A stretch of 64,000 nucleotides of DNA from Sphingobium vermicomposti (GCF_011762025.1 NZ_JAASQR010000002.1:124001-188000), one strand, 5' to 3'; positions 40,189 through 49,357 are shown, counted from the stretch's first letter. Numbers and translations are program-made. The notes: generated by a model from the sequence alone, not told the origin.

Positions 40189-41903
40189 CCCCAACTCCCG
40201 ACGGCAAAGTCGACCGCCGCAACCTGATCATGGGTGCGGCAGGCCTTGCGGGGCTGGCTGGACTGGGCGGCGCGTTCCCCGCTTGGGCGCGCAGCGGAAC
40301 GCCCGGCCTCATGCCTTCGCCAGGCGTGCTGAGCGGAGACGCCATCGCGCTCACGGTCGACAAAAGCCACTTTTCGACCGGCGGCCGTTCGGGTCATGCG
40401 GTGACCGTCAACGGCACGCTGCCAGCGCCGCTCATCCGCCTGAAAGAAGGGCGCAATGTCCGCATCGCCGTCACCAATCGGCTGGATGAGGATACGTCCA
40501 TCCACTGGCACGGCCTGATCGTGCCTTTCCAGATGGACGGTGTCCCCGGCATCAGCTTCCCCGGCATCGCGCCGGGCGAAACCTTTGTCTACGACTTCCC
40601 CGTCCGCCAGTCCGGCACTTACTGGTATCACAGCCATTCGGGCATGCAGGAAGCGGTCGGCCATTATGGCCCAATCGTCATCGATCCCGCCGGGCCTGAC
40701 CCGGTGCAGGCGACCCGCGAACATGTGATAGTGCTATCGGACTGGACCCCCATCCACCCCCATATGTTGTTGAAGCGCCTCAAACAGAATGGCGGCTATT
40801 TCAACATGCAGCGGCAAACGCTGGCAGGGCTGCTGGCGGGCAGGGATCAGGACATCGACGAACGCCTGCGATGGGGCGCGATGCGGATGGACCCCACCGA
40901 TATTTCGGACGTCACCGGGTCGACATACAGCTTCCTCGTCAACGGCCATGGCACGACGGAAAATTGGACCGGCCTGTTCACGCCCGGCGAACGGGTCAGG
41001 CTGCGCATCATCAATGCTTCGGCCATGACCAACTTCAATGTGCGGCTGCCGGGCCTGCCGATGACGGTGGTCCAATGCGACGGCCAGAATGTTCAGCCGG
41101 TGGAAACCGACGAGTTCCAGATCGGCATCGCCGAAACCTATGACGTGGTGGTGCAGCCGTCCGAGGCGAAGGCCTATGGCCTGATTGCCGAAGCGATCGA
41201 CCGTTCCGGGCTGGTCCGCGCGACCTTGGCTCCGCGCATCGGCATGGCTGCGCAAGTGCCGCCGCTGCGCGCGCGCCCACTGCTGGGCATGAAGGACATG
41301 GGAATGGACATGTCCGGCATGGGCCATGACGGCATGGAGGGCCACTCCATGAAGATGCGCGATCCCGCCGTCGCGCCGCAGGTGAAGATGGGACCGGGCG
41401 TCGCCACCCTGTCCCCCATGCCGGTCGATCGCACCGCTGAACGGCCCACCGGCCTTGAGCATGTCACCCACCGGGTGCTGACCTATGCCGATTTGAAATC
41501 GCTCACCCCCAATAGCGACAAGCGACCGCCCAGCCGGACGTTGGACATCCACCTCACTGCCAACATGGAACGCTATATGTGGTCGTTCGACGGGGTAAAG
41601 CTGTCGGATGGGGCGCAGCCCATCGCCTTGCGCCATATGGAGCGGGTTCGCGTGAACCTCATCAACGATACGATGATGCCGCACCCCATCCATTTGCACG
41701 GTCATTTCTTCGAACTGGTGACCGGGGCAGGGGACCATAATCCGCGCAAACATAGTGTGAACGTGCTGCCGGGCGGCAAGGTCAGTTTCGACCTGACCGC
41801 CGACGCGCTGGGGGACTGGGCCTTTCACTGCCACATGCTGCTACACATGCATGCGGGCATGATGCGGGTCGTTACCGTCCGCCATGACGGAGAGGGAGCG
41901 TGA
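40179..41903 (+). CDS. copA: multicopper oxidase CopA (copper resistance)
   Basis: A 574-aa periplasmic multicopper oxidase exported by the Tat system (DRRNLIMGAAGLAG after the N-terminus). Copper ligand motifs are HWHGLIVP and WYHSHSG in the first domain, and HPIHLHGHFFEL and AFHCHMLLHMHAGM in the last. A Met/His-rich stretch (MKDMGMDMSGMGHDGM, about residues 371-392) may bind Cu(I). The start overlaps the dehydrogenase stop by 10 bases and the stop overlaps copB by 4. Confidence 0.95.
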   Translation: MGLTPTPDGKVDRRNLIMGAAGLAGLAGLGGAFPAWARSGTPGLMPSPGVLSGDAIALTVDKSHFSTGGRSGHAVTVNGTLPAPLIRLKEGRNVRIAVTNRLDEDTSIHWHGLIVPFQMDGVPGISFPGIAPGETFVYDFPVRQSGTYWYHSHSGMQEAVGHYGPIVIDPAGPDPVQATREHVIVLSDWTPIHPHMLLKRLKQNGGYFNMQRQTLAGLLAGRDQDIDERLRWGAMRMDPTDISDVTGSTYSFLVNGHGTTENWTGLFTPGERVRLRIINASAMTNFNVRLPGLPMTVVQCDGQNVQPVETDEFQIGIAETYDVVVQPSEAKAYGLIAEAIDRSGLVRATLAPRIGMAAQVPPLRARPLLGMKDMGMDMSGMGHDGMEGHSMKMRDPAVAPQVKMGPGVATLSPMPVDRTAERPTGLEHVTHRVLTYADLKSLTPNSDKRPPSRTLDIHLTANMERYMWSFDGVKLSDGAQPIALRHMERVRVNLINDTMMPHPIHLHGHFFELVTGAGDHNPRKHSVNVLPGGKVSFDLTADALGDWAFHCHMLLHMHAGMMRVVTVRHDGEGA

Positions 41904-42829
41904 AAGCGCTGGCCGCCGCCGCGCTGACGCTCGCTGCCCTACCGCTGTCCGGCGCAGCGCAAGACCATCAGCATATGAACCACGGCGCGATGGAGCAGGA
42001 TCATTCCGCCCATCAGGCTCCTCCATCAGCGCCAGCCCCGCCAGCCGACCCCCACGCTGGTCACGGCCCGTCTAAGGCGGACCCGGCCATTCCCCACGGC
42101 CTCGCCCCGCCGCCGCCAACCGAACATGCCGCCGACGCCGTCTATGGTCCCGCTGCCATGGCCCGCGCTCGCCGCCTGATGGTCAAGGAAAATGGCGGCA
42201 TGACCTTTTCCCGCTGGATGCTGGACCGCCTTGAATATCGGGCTGCGCGCGGCGCGAACGGCTATCATTGGGAAGGCGAAGGCTGGATCGGCGGCGACAT
42301 CAATCGCTTCGCCGTCAAGACCGAAGGGGAAGGCGAGGTCGGCGGCTCGTTGGAGAGCGCCGAAGTGCAGGCGCTTTTCAGCCGCGCGATCGATCCTTGG
42401 TTCAACCTGGAGGTCGGGGTTCGCCACGACATCCGTCCCGAACCGCAGCGCAGCTATGCCGTGATCGGCATCGACGGCCTCGCGCCCTACTGGTTTGAAG
42501 TCAGCGCCCAGGCGTTCCTGTCGGACAAGGGCGACGCGCACCTGCGGCTGGAGGGCAGCTATGACCAGCGCATCACCCAGCGCCTGATCCTGCAGCCTGC
42601 CGTTGAGCTGAACATCGCGGCGCAGGATGTGCGCGAGCTGAACACCGGTTCCGGCTTGTCGGACATTGAGCTGGGGTTGCGGCTTCGTTACGAACTGGCG
42701 CGCGAATTTGCGCCCTATGTCGGGGTGAATTGGGAACGCAAGCTGGGGGATACGGCCCGGTTCACGCGCGCCGCTGGCGATGACGCGTCGGCGACCAGCT
42801 TTGTCGCGGGCGTGCGCTTCTGGTTCTGA
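41900..42829 (+). CDS. copB: copper resistance protein CopB
   Basis: A 309-aa outer-membrane beta-barrel protein of copper resistance. The GTG at 41900 is overlapped with the copA stop (GTGA). A signal peptide (MKALAAAALTLAALPLSGAAQ) is followed by a His/Met/Pro-rich region (HQHMNHGAMEQDHS), and then the CopB barrel with GGMTFSRWMLDRLEYR and a terminal Phe (RFWF). Works with CopA; no copC/copD or cop regulator is adjacent. Confidence 0.93.
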   Translation: MKALAAAALTLAALPLSGAAQDHQHMNHGAMEQDHSAHQAPPSAPAPPADPHAGHGPSKADPAIPHGLAPPPPTEHAADAVYGPAAMARARRLMVKENGGMTFSRWMLDRLEYRAARGANGYHWEGEGWIGGDINRFAVKTEGEGEVGGSLESAEVQALFSRAIDPWFNLEVGVRHDIRPEPQRSYAVIGIDGLAPYWFEVSAQAFLSDKGDAHLRLEGSYDQRITQRLILQPAVELNIAAQDVRELNTGSGLSDIELGLRLRYELAREFAPYVGVNWERKLGDTARFTRAAGDDASATSFVAGVRFWF

Positions 42830-42874
42830 CCATCGCTACGCCTTCGCTCAGCTAATCTGGTCCGTTGAAGACGC

Positions 42875-43261
42875 TCAGAGGTCTGCAGCGCCGACGCTGT
42901 AGAAAATAATAAGCGCCGCGATGATGAACAATGTCAGCGGGAGAGCCAAAGCGATCAACCAATTTCGGGAAGGCCTCGACCGCGGTTTCGTGTCGACGAC
43001 CGCCGCGGGGGATGACAACTGGATATCGGCTGCAACACATTTTAGCCGTTCCGCCGCGTCCCACGCAGCCTCTGCCTTGGCGAAGGCCACGGCATGGCGT
43101 GGGTCGGCCTCTATCCATGCCAAAAGTTCAGCTTCATCCTGCGGCGTGGGTTCGCTTTGAACCCTAGCCAGCAGGCGCGCGGCTTCCGCCTCTATCTCGC
43201 TCCTGCCTCCGCAGCTTGAACTTGGCCCCGACGCCTGCACGCTCGAAATCCGTTTCCTCAC
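42875..43261 (-). CDS. truncated FecR-like anti-sigma factor (cytoplasmic and membrane part only)
   Basis: 128 aa. It has the N-terminal FecR (DUF4880) pattern (EIEAEAARLLARVQSEP, LLAWIEADPRHAVAFAKAEAAW), a linker, then one membrane segment (WLIALALPLTLFIIAALIIF) with the stop 6 residues later. The whole periplasmic FecR domain is missing, and no TonB receptor is adjacent. The frame overlaps the end of the sigma gene by about 98 bases if the ATG at 43261 is used; a GTG at 43240 is an alternative. It may be a decayed gene or a deliberately short regulator. Confidence 0.68.
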   Translation of the reverse strand: MRKRISSVQASGPSSSCGGRSEIEAEAARLLARVQSEPTPQDEAELLAWIEADPRHAVAFAKAEAAWDAAERLKCVAADIQLSSPAAVVDTKPRSRPSRNWLIALALPLTLFIIAALIIFYSVGAADL

Positions 43262-43805
43262 GTTCTGCCCAAGCCCGCATAACTATCCCGATTGCTTTGG
43301 CCAGATGTTTTTCAACTGTAGAAACGGACAAGGACAGATCCGCCGCTATCTCCAACATCGATTTTTCATGGACGCGGCGGAGGATGAACACCTTGCGACA
43401 CTGGGGTGGCAGCGTGTCGACAATCGCTTCCACCTGGCGGAGTGCTTCACGTGCATGAATCTGCGCCTCCAGATTATGGCCGCCCTGCAGCAGCTCCAGG
43501 TCAGCGATCGTCTCGAAACTGACGACCTTGTTGCGGCGGGCGGCGTCGATGACCAGATTGCGCGCGATCGTGAAGAGATAAGCGCGACCGGTGAGCACAT
43601 TCTGCCAATTTTCAGTGGCGTAAGCGCGGGTAAGGACCTCGGCGACCATGTCGTCCAGTTCCTGAGTGGCAGGCAATATCCGTCGAAGCCGTCCCCGAAG
43701 AGCCGATTCCTGAGGAAGGATGACCGTCTTGAACCAATCTAACTTGGCGCGAACCTGATGCACGTCGACTCCCTTGTTGCCAGCCGCGCCTCTCCCGCTT
43801 TCCAT
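43164..43805 (-). CDS. FecI-like ECF RNA polymerase sigma factor
   Basis: A 213-aa ECF sigma of the FecI type. Region 2 contains TQELDDMVAEVLTRAYA and GRAYLFTIARNLVIDAARR. Region 4 contains LPPQCRKVFILRRVHEKSMLEIAADLSLSVSTVEKHLAKAI. The start is ATG 43805 with a weak ribosome site, or GTG 43763 with AGGGAG upstream. It is followed by the shortened FecR-like gene, its likely partner. Target promoters are unknown; copAB lie next door in the opposite direction. Confidence 0.88.
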   Translation of the reverse strand: MESGRGAAGNKGVDVHQVRAKLDWFKTVILPQESALRGRLRRILPATQELDDMVAEVLTRAYATENWQNVLTGRAYLFTIARNLVIDAARRNKVVSFETIADLELLQGGHNLEAQIHAREALRQVEAIVDTLPPQCRKVFILRRVHEKSMLEIAADLSLSVSTVEKHLAKAIGIVMRAWAEREETDFERAGVGAKFKLRRQERDRGGSRAPAG

Positions 43806-43918
43806 GTTTCTCGCGGTTCAATCATGCCTGCAAGGACCTGTCCAGCGCCGGAAGGAAAAATTCGCTAGGCGGTGATGAAACTGTTCGCTGGTCCGCAAAA
43901 TGCCCCGATAAGCGTGTT

Positions 43919-44110
43919 TCAATCCGGCGGAATCTCTGGAATCGATCGATCAGGCTGGTCGTAGTCGGGACGGGCGGGGGCAAAGCCGGGCGGTCGATCG
44001 CCTGGCATTTCATTTGGCGTCGACGGCGGCGGCGCTTCCGGGGGCGATTGCGGCTGGATCGTGTCCGGTGGGGGGACGTTGATCGGATCCGGGTCGGGCT
44101 GTGTGGCCAA
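43919..44110 (-). CDS. small proline-rich protein (63 aa)
   Basis: A TTG start at 44110 with AAAGGAG eight bases upstream gives a 63-residue protein rich in Pro, Asp and Glu (for example INVPPPDTIQPQSPPEAPPP), lacking a signal peptide or membrane segment. It is probably disordered. Similar short acidic proline-rich proteins occur in sphingomonads as far as I recall. Function unknown. Divergent from the tRNA gene. Confidence 0.6.
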   Translation of the reverse strand: MATQPDPDPINVPPPDTIQPQSPPEAPPPSTPNEMPGDRPPGFAPARPDYDQPDRSIPEIPPD

Positions 44111-44227
44111 TGCGTGTCTCCTTTACAAAGGCTACGCGCAGGCGGGACATAGGGTTCCATGCCCCTTGTCCACTATTGCTTGCCTCCCCGGATGCTTTTC
44201 TCTATGCCGCGCCGACCGGCGACCGAT

Positions 44228-44312
44228 GCGGGCGTGGCGAAACTGGTAGACGCGCCAGATTTAGGTTCTGGTATCGCAAGATGTGGGGGTTCGAGTCCCT
44301 TCGCCCGCACCA
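44228..44312 (+). tRNA. tRNA-Leu (anticodon UAG)
   Basis: 85 bases with acceptor arms GCGGGCG and CGCCCGC, discriminator A and encoded CCA. The anticodon stem CCAGA/TCTGG encloses loop TTTAGGT, so the anticodon is TAG (Leu, reads CUN). There is a long variable arm, as in class II tRNAs, and the T-loop is GGTTCGAGTCC. Confidence 0.96.
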
Positions 44313-44380
44313 GTGCGCCAGGCCTTGTGTCACAGCAGGCGCCATCGAATTTCAGCTGAAGAAAGCGTTTGAGAGAAGAG

Positions 44381-45970
44381 ATGCAGACTGTTGAGACGTT
44401 GAACGAAGGCCTGAAGCGCGCCTACACCGTGACCATCACGTCGAAGGATATCGACGCGCGGGTGGAAAAGGAAGTGGCCGCCATCGCCCCCCAGGTCCGC
44501 ATGCCCGGCTTCCGCCCTGGGAAGGTGCCCGCCAACCTCGTCAAGAAGATGCATGGCGAATCGCTGCAGCGGGATGCCCTCAACGGCTCCATTCAGGACA
44601 GCATTCAGAAACTGATTTCCGACAACAAGTTGCGTCCCGCGATGCAGCCGTCGGTTGAACTGGATGAAGGGTTCGAATTCGGCAAGGACGCCGAGGTGAA
44701 GGTTGCACTCGAAGTGCTGCCGGAAATCGCAGCCCCCAGCATTGATGGTTTGAAGCTGGAACGGCTCACGGTCGAAGTCGCCGACGCTCAGGTGGATGAG
44801 GCCGCTGGCCGCATCGCCGTTCAGCAGGGCGCACTGGAAGAACATGCCGCTTCGCACAAGGCGAAGGACGGCGATACGCTGACCATCGATTTCGTCGGCA
44901 AGATCGACGGCGAAGCCTTTGAAGGCGGTTCGGCTGAAGATGTGAAGCTGAAGATCGGCTCCGGCCAGTTCATTCCCGGCTTTGAAGAACAGCTGACCGG
45001 CGTCAAGAAGGGCGACGAAAAGACCATCACGGTTCCCTTCCCTGAAGATTATGGCGCAGCGCACCTCGCCGGCAAGACGGCGACCTTTGACGTCACCGTC
45101 AAGGCGATCCTGAACGCGGACAAGCCCAAGCTGGACGATGATTTCGCCAAGTCGCTGGGCCTTGAAGGTCTGGACAAGCTTAAGGAACTGCTGAAGGGCC
45201 AGATCGAGCAGGAACATAACGGCCTGACGCGCACCTATATGAAGCGTAAGCTGCTCGACCAGCTGGCCGCTGCTCATGATTTCGATGTGCCGCCGACCAT
45301 GGTGGAGGCCGAGTTCGACCAGATCTGGGCGCAGCTTCAGCATGAAGCTGGCCATGAGGAAGATCCCGAAGCCGCCATCAAGGAAATGGAAGCGGAGAAG
45401 GAAGACTATCGCGCCATCGCCGTGCGCCGCGTCCGCCTGGGTCTGTTGCTTTCGGAAATCGGCCAGGCGAACGGCGTGACCGTTTCCGACCAGGAAATGA
45501 ACCGCCTGATCATGCAGGCTGCACAGCAATATGGTCCGCAGGATCGCGAGCGCTTCGTGCAATATGTCCGCCAGGACCCGATGGCTGCCGCTCAGCTGCG
45601 CGCGCCGCTCTATGAAGACAAGGTCGTCGACTTCCTGTTCGAAAAGGCCGAGATCAGCGAACGCGCCGTCAGCCGTGAAGAGCTGGAAGCTGCGATCGAG
45701 GCCGAAGACGGCGATCTGAAGCCCCACGTCCACGGGCCGGGCTGTGGTCATGATCATGACGAAAAGCCCAAGGCGAAGAAGGCCGCTGCTCCTAAAAAGA
45801 AGGCTGCCGAAGCTGAAGAGGCTCCTGCCGCTGAAGCACCCGCGAAGAAGGCACCGGCGAAAAAGGCTGCAGCCAAGAAGGACGAGGCCGTGGCTGATGA
45901 AGTCGCTGCCGAAGAAAAGCCCAAGGCCAAGAAGGCACCGGCCAAGAAGGCTGCCGCCAAGGCGGAATAA
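44381..45970 (+). CDS. tig: trigger factor (ribosome-associated chaperone)
   Basis: A peptidyl-prolyl isomerase and holdase that meets nascent chains at the ribosome. It has the ribosome-binding signature MPGFRPGKVP, an FKBP domain (GDTLTIDFVGKIDGEAFEGG) and the helical C-terminal domain. The product is 529 aa, about 95 longer than E. coli Tig. The extra tail begins with a Cys/His-rich stretch (HVHGPGCGHDHDE) and continues as Lys/Ala repeats (AKKAPAKKAAAKK). The start is ATG 44381; upstream Met 44369 is less likely. Confidence 0.95.
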   Translation: MQTVETLNEGLKRAYTVTITSKDIDARVEKEVAAIAPQVRMPGFRPGKVPANLVKKMHGESLQRDALNGSIQDSIQKLISDNKLRPAMQPSVELDEGFEFGKDAEVKVALEVLPEIAAPSIDGLKLERLTVEVADAQVDEAAGRIAVQQGALEEHAASHKAKDGDTLTIDFVGKIDGEAFEGGSAEDVKLKIGSGQFIPGFEEQLTGVKKGDEKTITVPFPEDYGAAHLAGKTATFDVTVKAILNADKPKLDDDFAKSLGLEGLDKLKELLKGQIEQEHNGLTRTYMKRKLLDQLAAAHDFDVPPTMVEAEFDQIWAQLQHEAGHEEDPEAAIKEMEAEKEDYRAIAVRRVRLGLLLSEIGQANGVTVSDQEMNRLIMQAAQQYGPQDRERFVQYVRQDPMAAAQLRAPLYEDKVVDFLFEKAEISERAVSREELEAAIEAEDGDLKPHVHGPGCGHDHDEKPKAKKAAAPKKKAAEAEEAPAAEAPAKKAPAKKAAAKKDEAVADEVAAEEKPKAKKAPAKKAAAKAE

Positions 45971-46047
45971 GGCGGCAGGCGAATGCCTGCGCGGTTCGAC
46001 CTTTGCGCCATGGTCCATCCGGCGGGCGAAAGGCCAGGAATGTGAAA

Positions 46048-46082
46048 GCGCCCGTCTTTCCGAGGGAAGGACGGGCGCTTTT
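46048..46082 (+). terminator. terminator after tig
   Basis: GCGCCCGTCTTTCC and GGAAGGACGGGCGC pair over 14 bp with one G-T and a 3-base loop, followed by TTTT, about 77 bases after the tig stop. Confidence 0.88.
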
Positions 46083-46231
46083 CATTTCTGCCTTGGCATG
46101 GCAGATGAAATGTTAATCAACCCCGGTCATCCCCGGGCATGATAATGAATTCAGGCCAGATCATGCTCTTGCCACGGCAGGTGCAGGGCTGACTCGGGTC
46201 TGAAGACAGGGGCTTAAAAGGTTTGGGGTCG

Positions 46232-47209
46232 ATGAAGGAATTTCCGGCAGTGGAGGGCGCAGAGGGGATTGCCACGCCTCGGATCGCGGTCATCCTGCCC
46301 TGCTACAATGAAGCAGGCGCGATCGTGCAGACGGTTGAGGATTTCCGCCGCGCTTTGCCTGCCGCCGACATCTATGTGTTCGACAATAACAGCAGCGACG
46401 GCAGTCGGGAACTTGCCGCTGGGGCTGGTGCGATTGTCCGCCGCGTGTCGCAGCAGGGAAAAGGGCATGTGGTCCGTCGCATGTTCGCGGACGTGGACGC
46501 CGACATCTATGTCATGGCCGATGGCGACGCGACCTATGAGGCTGCGGCGGCGCCACGCATGGTGGCGGCCATGTTGCAAGACAATCTCGACATGGTCGTG
46601 GGCGCGCGTATCAGCGAGGCGGAAGAAGCCTATCGCCGTGGCCACCGCTTCGGCAATTGGGCGCTGACCAGTCTTTTGAAACAGCTCTTCGGTCGCAGCT
46701 TCACGGATATTCTGTCGGGGTATCGCGTCTTTTCCCGCCGCTTCGTCAAAAGCTTCCCCGTGCTTTCCGCCGGCTTTGAAATCGAAACCGAAATCAGCGT
46801 CCACGCGCTGGAGCTAGCCATGCCAGTGTCCGAAGTCCTCACGGCTTATGGTGCCCGCCCGGAAGGGTCAGTGAGCAAACTCAGCACCTATCGCGACGGC
46901 TGGCGCATCCTGCGAATGATTATCACCCTCTACCGAATCGAACGCCCCGTTCTATTCTTTGGTTTCTTCGCGGTTTTGCTTGCAGCAACAGGCCTGATCC
47001 TCGCCGCGCCGCTCATCTTCACCTATATGGAAACGGGGTTGGTGCCGCGTTTCCCGACCGCAATTTTGGTAACCGGCCTCATGATCCTGGCAACCCTGTC
47101 TGGCACCTGCGGCCTCATTCTGGATACGGTCGTGCGTGGCCGCCGGGAAGTGCGCCGCCTCGCCTATCTGGGATTTCGCGCGCCGTCCGACTTCGCCCGC
47201 CGCGACTGA
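46232..47209 (+). CDS. family 2 glycosyltransferase with two C-terminal membrane segments
   Basis: A 325-aa GT2 enzyme resembling dolichyl- or polyprenyl-phosphate sugar transferases. RIAVILPCYNEAGAI opens the domain, the metal-binding DGDATY lies near residue 90, and ILSGYRVFSRR is the acceptor region. Two hydrophobic helices follow (about residues 240-300). ATG 46232 is preferred over the TTG at 46223. It stands between tig and clpP, apart from any polysaccharide cluster. Confidence 0.85.
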   Translation: MKEFPAVEGAEGIATPRIAVILPCYNEAGAIVQTVEDFRRALPAADIYVFDNNSSDGSRELAAGAGAIVRRVSQQGKGHVVRRMFADVDADIYVMADGDATYEAAAAPRMVAAMLQDNLDMVVGARISEAEEAYRRGHRFGNWALTSLLKQLFGRSFTDILSGYRVFSRRFVKSFPVLSAGFEIETEISVHALELAMPVSEVLTAYGARPEGSVSKLSTYRDGWRILRMIITLYRIERPVLFFGFFAVLLAATGLILAAPLIFTYMETGLVPRFPTAILVTGLMILATLSGTCGLILDTVVRGRREVRRLAYLGFRAPSDFARRD

Positions 47210-47233
47210 CGCCACAGTCTGTTCACGCGCCCC

Positions 47234-47261
47234 CTTGAACCGCCCCGCTTTTGTGCCGATG
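47234..47261 (+). promoter_or_regulatory. candidate heat-shock promoter of clpP
   Basis: CTTGAA, 16 bases, CCGATG, about 40 bases upstream of clpP. It has the same spacing as the groESL candidate. RpoH control of clpP is common in proteobacteria. The -10 box is only a partial match. Confidence 0.42.
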
Positions 47262-47298
47262 TAGTGATCGGGCAAAAGCACTTAGCTGAAAGAGCATA

Positions 47299-47934
47299 AT
47301 GACTGATATCATGTCTGATCCCATGGCCGCGCTGGTTCCTATCGTCATCGAGCAGTCGAATCGGGGTGAGCGCAGCTTTGACATTTATTCCCGCCTGCTG
47401 CGCGAACGGATCATCTTCATTACCGGCCAGGTCGAAGATCATATGGCGTCGCTGATCGTTGCCCAGCTGTTGTTCCTCGAATCGGAAAATCCGAAGAAGG
47501 ACATCTGGATGTACATCAACTCGCCGGGCGGGGTGGTGACGTCGGGCATGGCGATCCACGACACGATGAAATATATCCGTCCGCAGGTTGGCACGGTGTG
47601 CATCGGCCAGGCGGCCTCGATGGGCAGTTTCCTGTTGGCGGCGGGTGAACCGGGCAAACGTATCGCTCTGTCCAACGCCCGGATCATGGTGCACCAGCCT
47701 TCGGGCGGTGCGCAGGGCATGGCGAGCGACATTGAAATTCAGGCGAAGGAAATCCTGCGTATTCGTCAGCGGCTGAACAGCCTCTACGCGACTTACACGG
47801 GCCGTCCGCTGGAAGAGATTGAGCGCGCCATGGACCGCGACACATTCCTTGAAGCGGAAGAGGCAAAGACCTTCGGCCTGGTGGATGAGGTATTCGATCG
47901 TCGACCGGCGATGCCGGATTCGACGGAAAGTTAA
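47299..47934 (+). CDS. clpP: ATP-dependent Clp protease proteolytic subunit
   Basis: A 211-aa serine peptidase that forms the tetradecameric Clp chamber. The triad is Ser107 (QAASMGSF), His132 (MVHQPSGG) and Asp181 ([12 protein letters not shown]). Start [21 protein letters not shown] as in related alphaproteobacteria. clpX follows after 132 bases. Confidence 0.97.
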   Translation: MTDIMSDPMAALVPIVIEQSNRGERSFDIYSRLLRERIIFITGQVEDHMASLIVAQLLFLESENPKKDIWMYINSPGGVVTSGMAIHDTMKYIRPQVGTVCIGQAASMGSFLLAAGEPGKRIALSNARIMVHQPSGGAQGMASDIEIQAKEILRIRQRLNSLYATYTGRPLEEIERAMDRDTFLEAEEAKTFGLVDEVFDRRPAMPDSTES

Positions 47935-47941
47935 CATGGAT

Positions 47942-47969
47942 CTTGATCGCGCGCGCCGTTTCCCCCCTT
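47942..47969 (+). promoter_or_regulatory. candidate heat-shock promoter of clpX
   Basis: CTTGAT, 14 bases, CCCCCCTT in the clpP-clpX gap. This resembles the classical sigma-32 promoter (CTTGAA and CCCCAT boxes). About 98 bases upstream of clpX. Confidence 0.42.
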
Positions 47970-47987
47970 GTGAAACCGGCGTGACGC

Positions 47988-48010
47988 GGTCTAGGATGAT
48001 CCTAGGACCG
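47988..48010 (+). other. imperfect hairpin between clpP and clpX
   Basis: GGTCTAGGA and TCCTAGGACC arms around TGA form a stem with one bulge. There is no T-run. It could sit in the 5' leader of clpX mRNA if the upstream promoter candidate is real, or attenuate clpP read-through. Confidence 0.4.
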
Positions 48011-48066
48011 AAATATCCCTGGCCTGGCGCGGCGTTCCGCAAAGGGCAGGGAGGAAAGATTGGCGA

Positions 48067-49335
48067 ATGACTAAGCTTACGGGCTCCGATTCCAAAAGTA
48101 CGCTTTACTGCTCCTTCTGCGGCAAGTCGCAGCATGAGGTGCGAAAGCTGATCGCGGGGCCGACCGTGTTCATCTGCGATGAATGCGTGGAATTGTGTAA
48201 CGACATCATCCGTGAGGAGACCAAGGGTGGTCTCGTGGGCAAGAAGGATGGTGGCGTGCCCACCCCGCAGGAAATCTGCGATGTGCTGGACGATTATGTG
48301 ATCGGCCAGAACCGAGCAAAGCGTGTCCTGTCCGTCGCGGTGCATAACCATTACAAGCGCCTCAACCACGGCAGCAAGCCGGGCGAGGTAGAGCTGGCCA
48401 AGTCCAACATCCTGCTGGTCGGTCCCACCGGCTGCGGCAAGACGCTGCTCGCCCAGACGCTGGCCAAGACGTTCGACGTTCCCTTTACCATGGCCGACGC
48501 CACGACGCTGACAGAGGCGGGCTATGTGGGTGAGGATGTGGAAAACATCATCCTCAAGCTGCTGCAGGCATCCGATTATAATGTTGAAAAGGCGCAGCGC
48601 GGCATCGTCTATATCGATGAAATCGACAAGATCAGCCGCAAGGCCGAAAACCCGTCCATCACGCGTGACGTGTCGGGTGAGGGCGTGCAGCAGGCGCTGC
48701 TGAAGCTGATGGAAGGCACGACGGCCTCCGTCCCGCCGCAGGGTGGCCGAAAGCATCCGCAGCAGGAATTTCTGCAGGTGGACACGACGAATATCCTGTT
48801 CATCTGCGGTGGCGCGTTTGCGGGCCTTGAAAAGATCATCGGTGATCGTCTGGAAGCCAAGTCGATCGGTTTCGGTGCCTATGTCGCCGCGCCCGAGGAA
48901 CGCAAGACCGGCGAACTGCTACGTCAAAGTGAGCCGGAAGATCTGCTGAAGTTCGGACTGATTCCCGAATTTGTCGGCCGTCTGCCTGTCATCGCGACGC
49001 TCGAAGATCTGGACGTGAACGCTCTGGTCAAGATTCTGGTCGAGCCGAAAAATGCGCTGGTGAAGCAATATGGCAAGCTGTTCGACATGGAGAATGTGGA
49101 ACTGAGCTTCACCGATGATGCACTGACGGCGATCGCCAAGCGAGCGATCGAGCGCAAGACGGGCGCTCGCGGTCTGCGTTCGATCCTGGAATCGATCCTG
49201 CTCGACACAATGTTCGACCTGCCATCAATGGAAGGCGTCGGCGAAGTCGTGGTGGACAAGGATGTCGTTGCGGGCACGAAGGAGCCGATCCGCGTGTTCA
49301 GCGAAAAGGACAAGAGAGCCGAAGACGCCGCTTGA
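48067..49335 (+). CDS. clpX: ATP-dependent Clp protease ATP-binding subunit ClpX
   Basis: A 422-aa AAA+ unfoldase that feeds substrates to ClpP; in alphaproteobacteria it also degrades cell-cycle regulators such as CtrA. The N-terminal four-Cys zinc domain ([12 protein letters not shown] and [10 protein letters not shown]), Walker [12 protein letters not shown], Walker [12 protein letters not shown] and pore loop GYVGEDV are all present. Confidence 0.98.
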   Translation: MTKLTGSDSKSTLYCSFCGKSQHEVRKLIAGPTVFICDECVELCNDIIREETKGGLVGKKDGGVPTPQEICDVLDDYVIGQNRAKRVLSVAVHNHYKRLNHGSKPGEVELAKSNILLVGPTGCGKTLLAQTLAKTFDVPFTMADATTLTEAGYVGEDVENIILKLLQASDYNVEKAQRGIVYIDEIDKISRKAENPSITRDVSGEGVQQALLKLMEGTTASVPPQGGRKHPQQEFLQVDTTNILFICGGAFAGLEKIIGDRLEAKSIGFGAYVAAPEERKTGELLRQSEPEDLLKFGLIPEFVGRLPVIATLEDLDVNALVKILVEPKNALVKQYGKLFDMENVELSFTDDALTAIAKRAIERKTGARGLRSILESILLDTMFDLPSMEGVGEVVVDKDVVAGTKEPIRVFSEKDKRAEDAA

Positions 49336-49357
49336 TAGCGCTGGCTGTGAAAGATTG

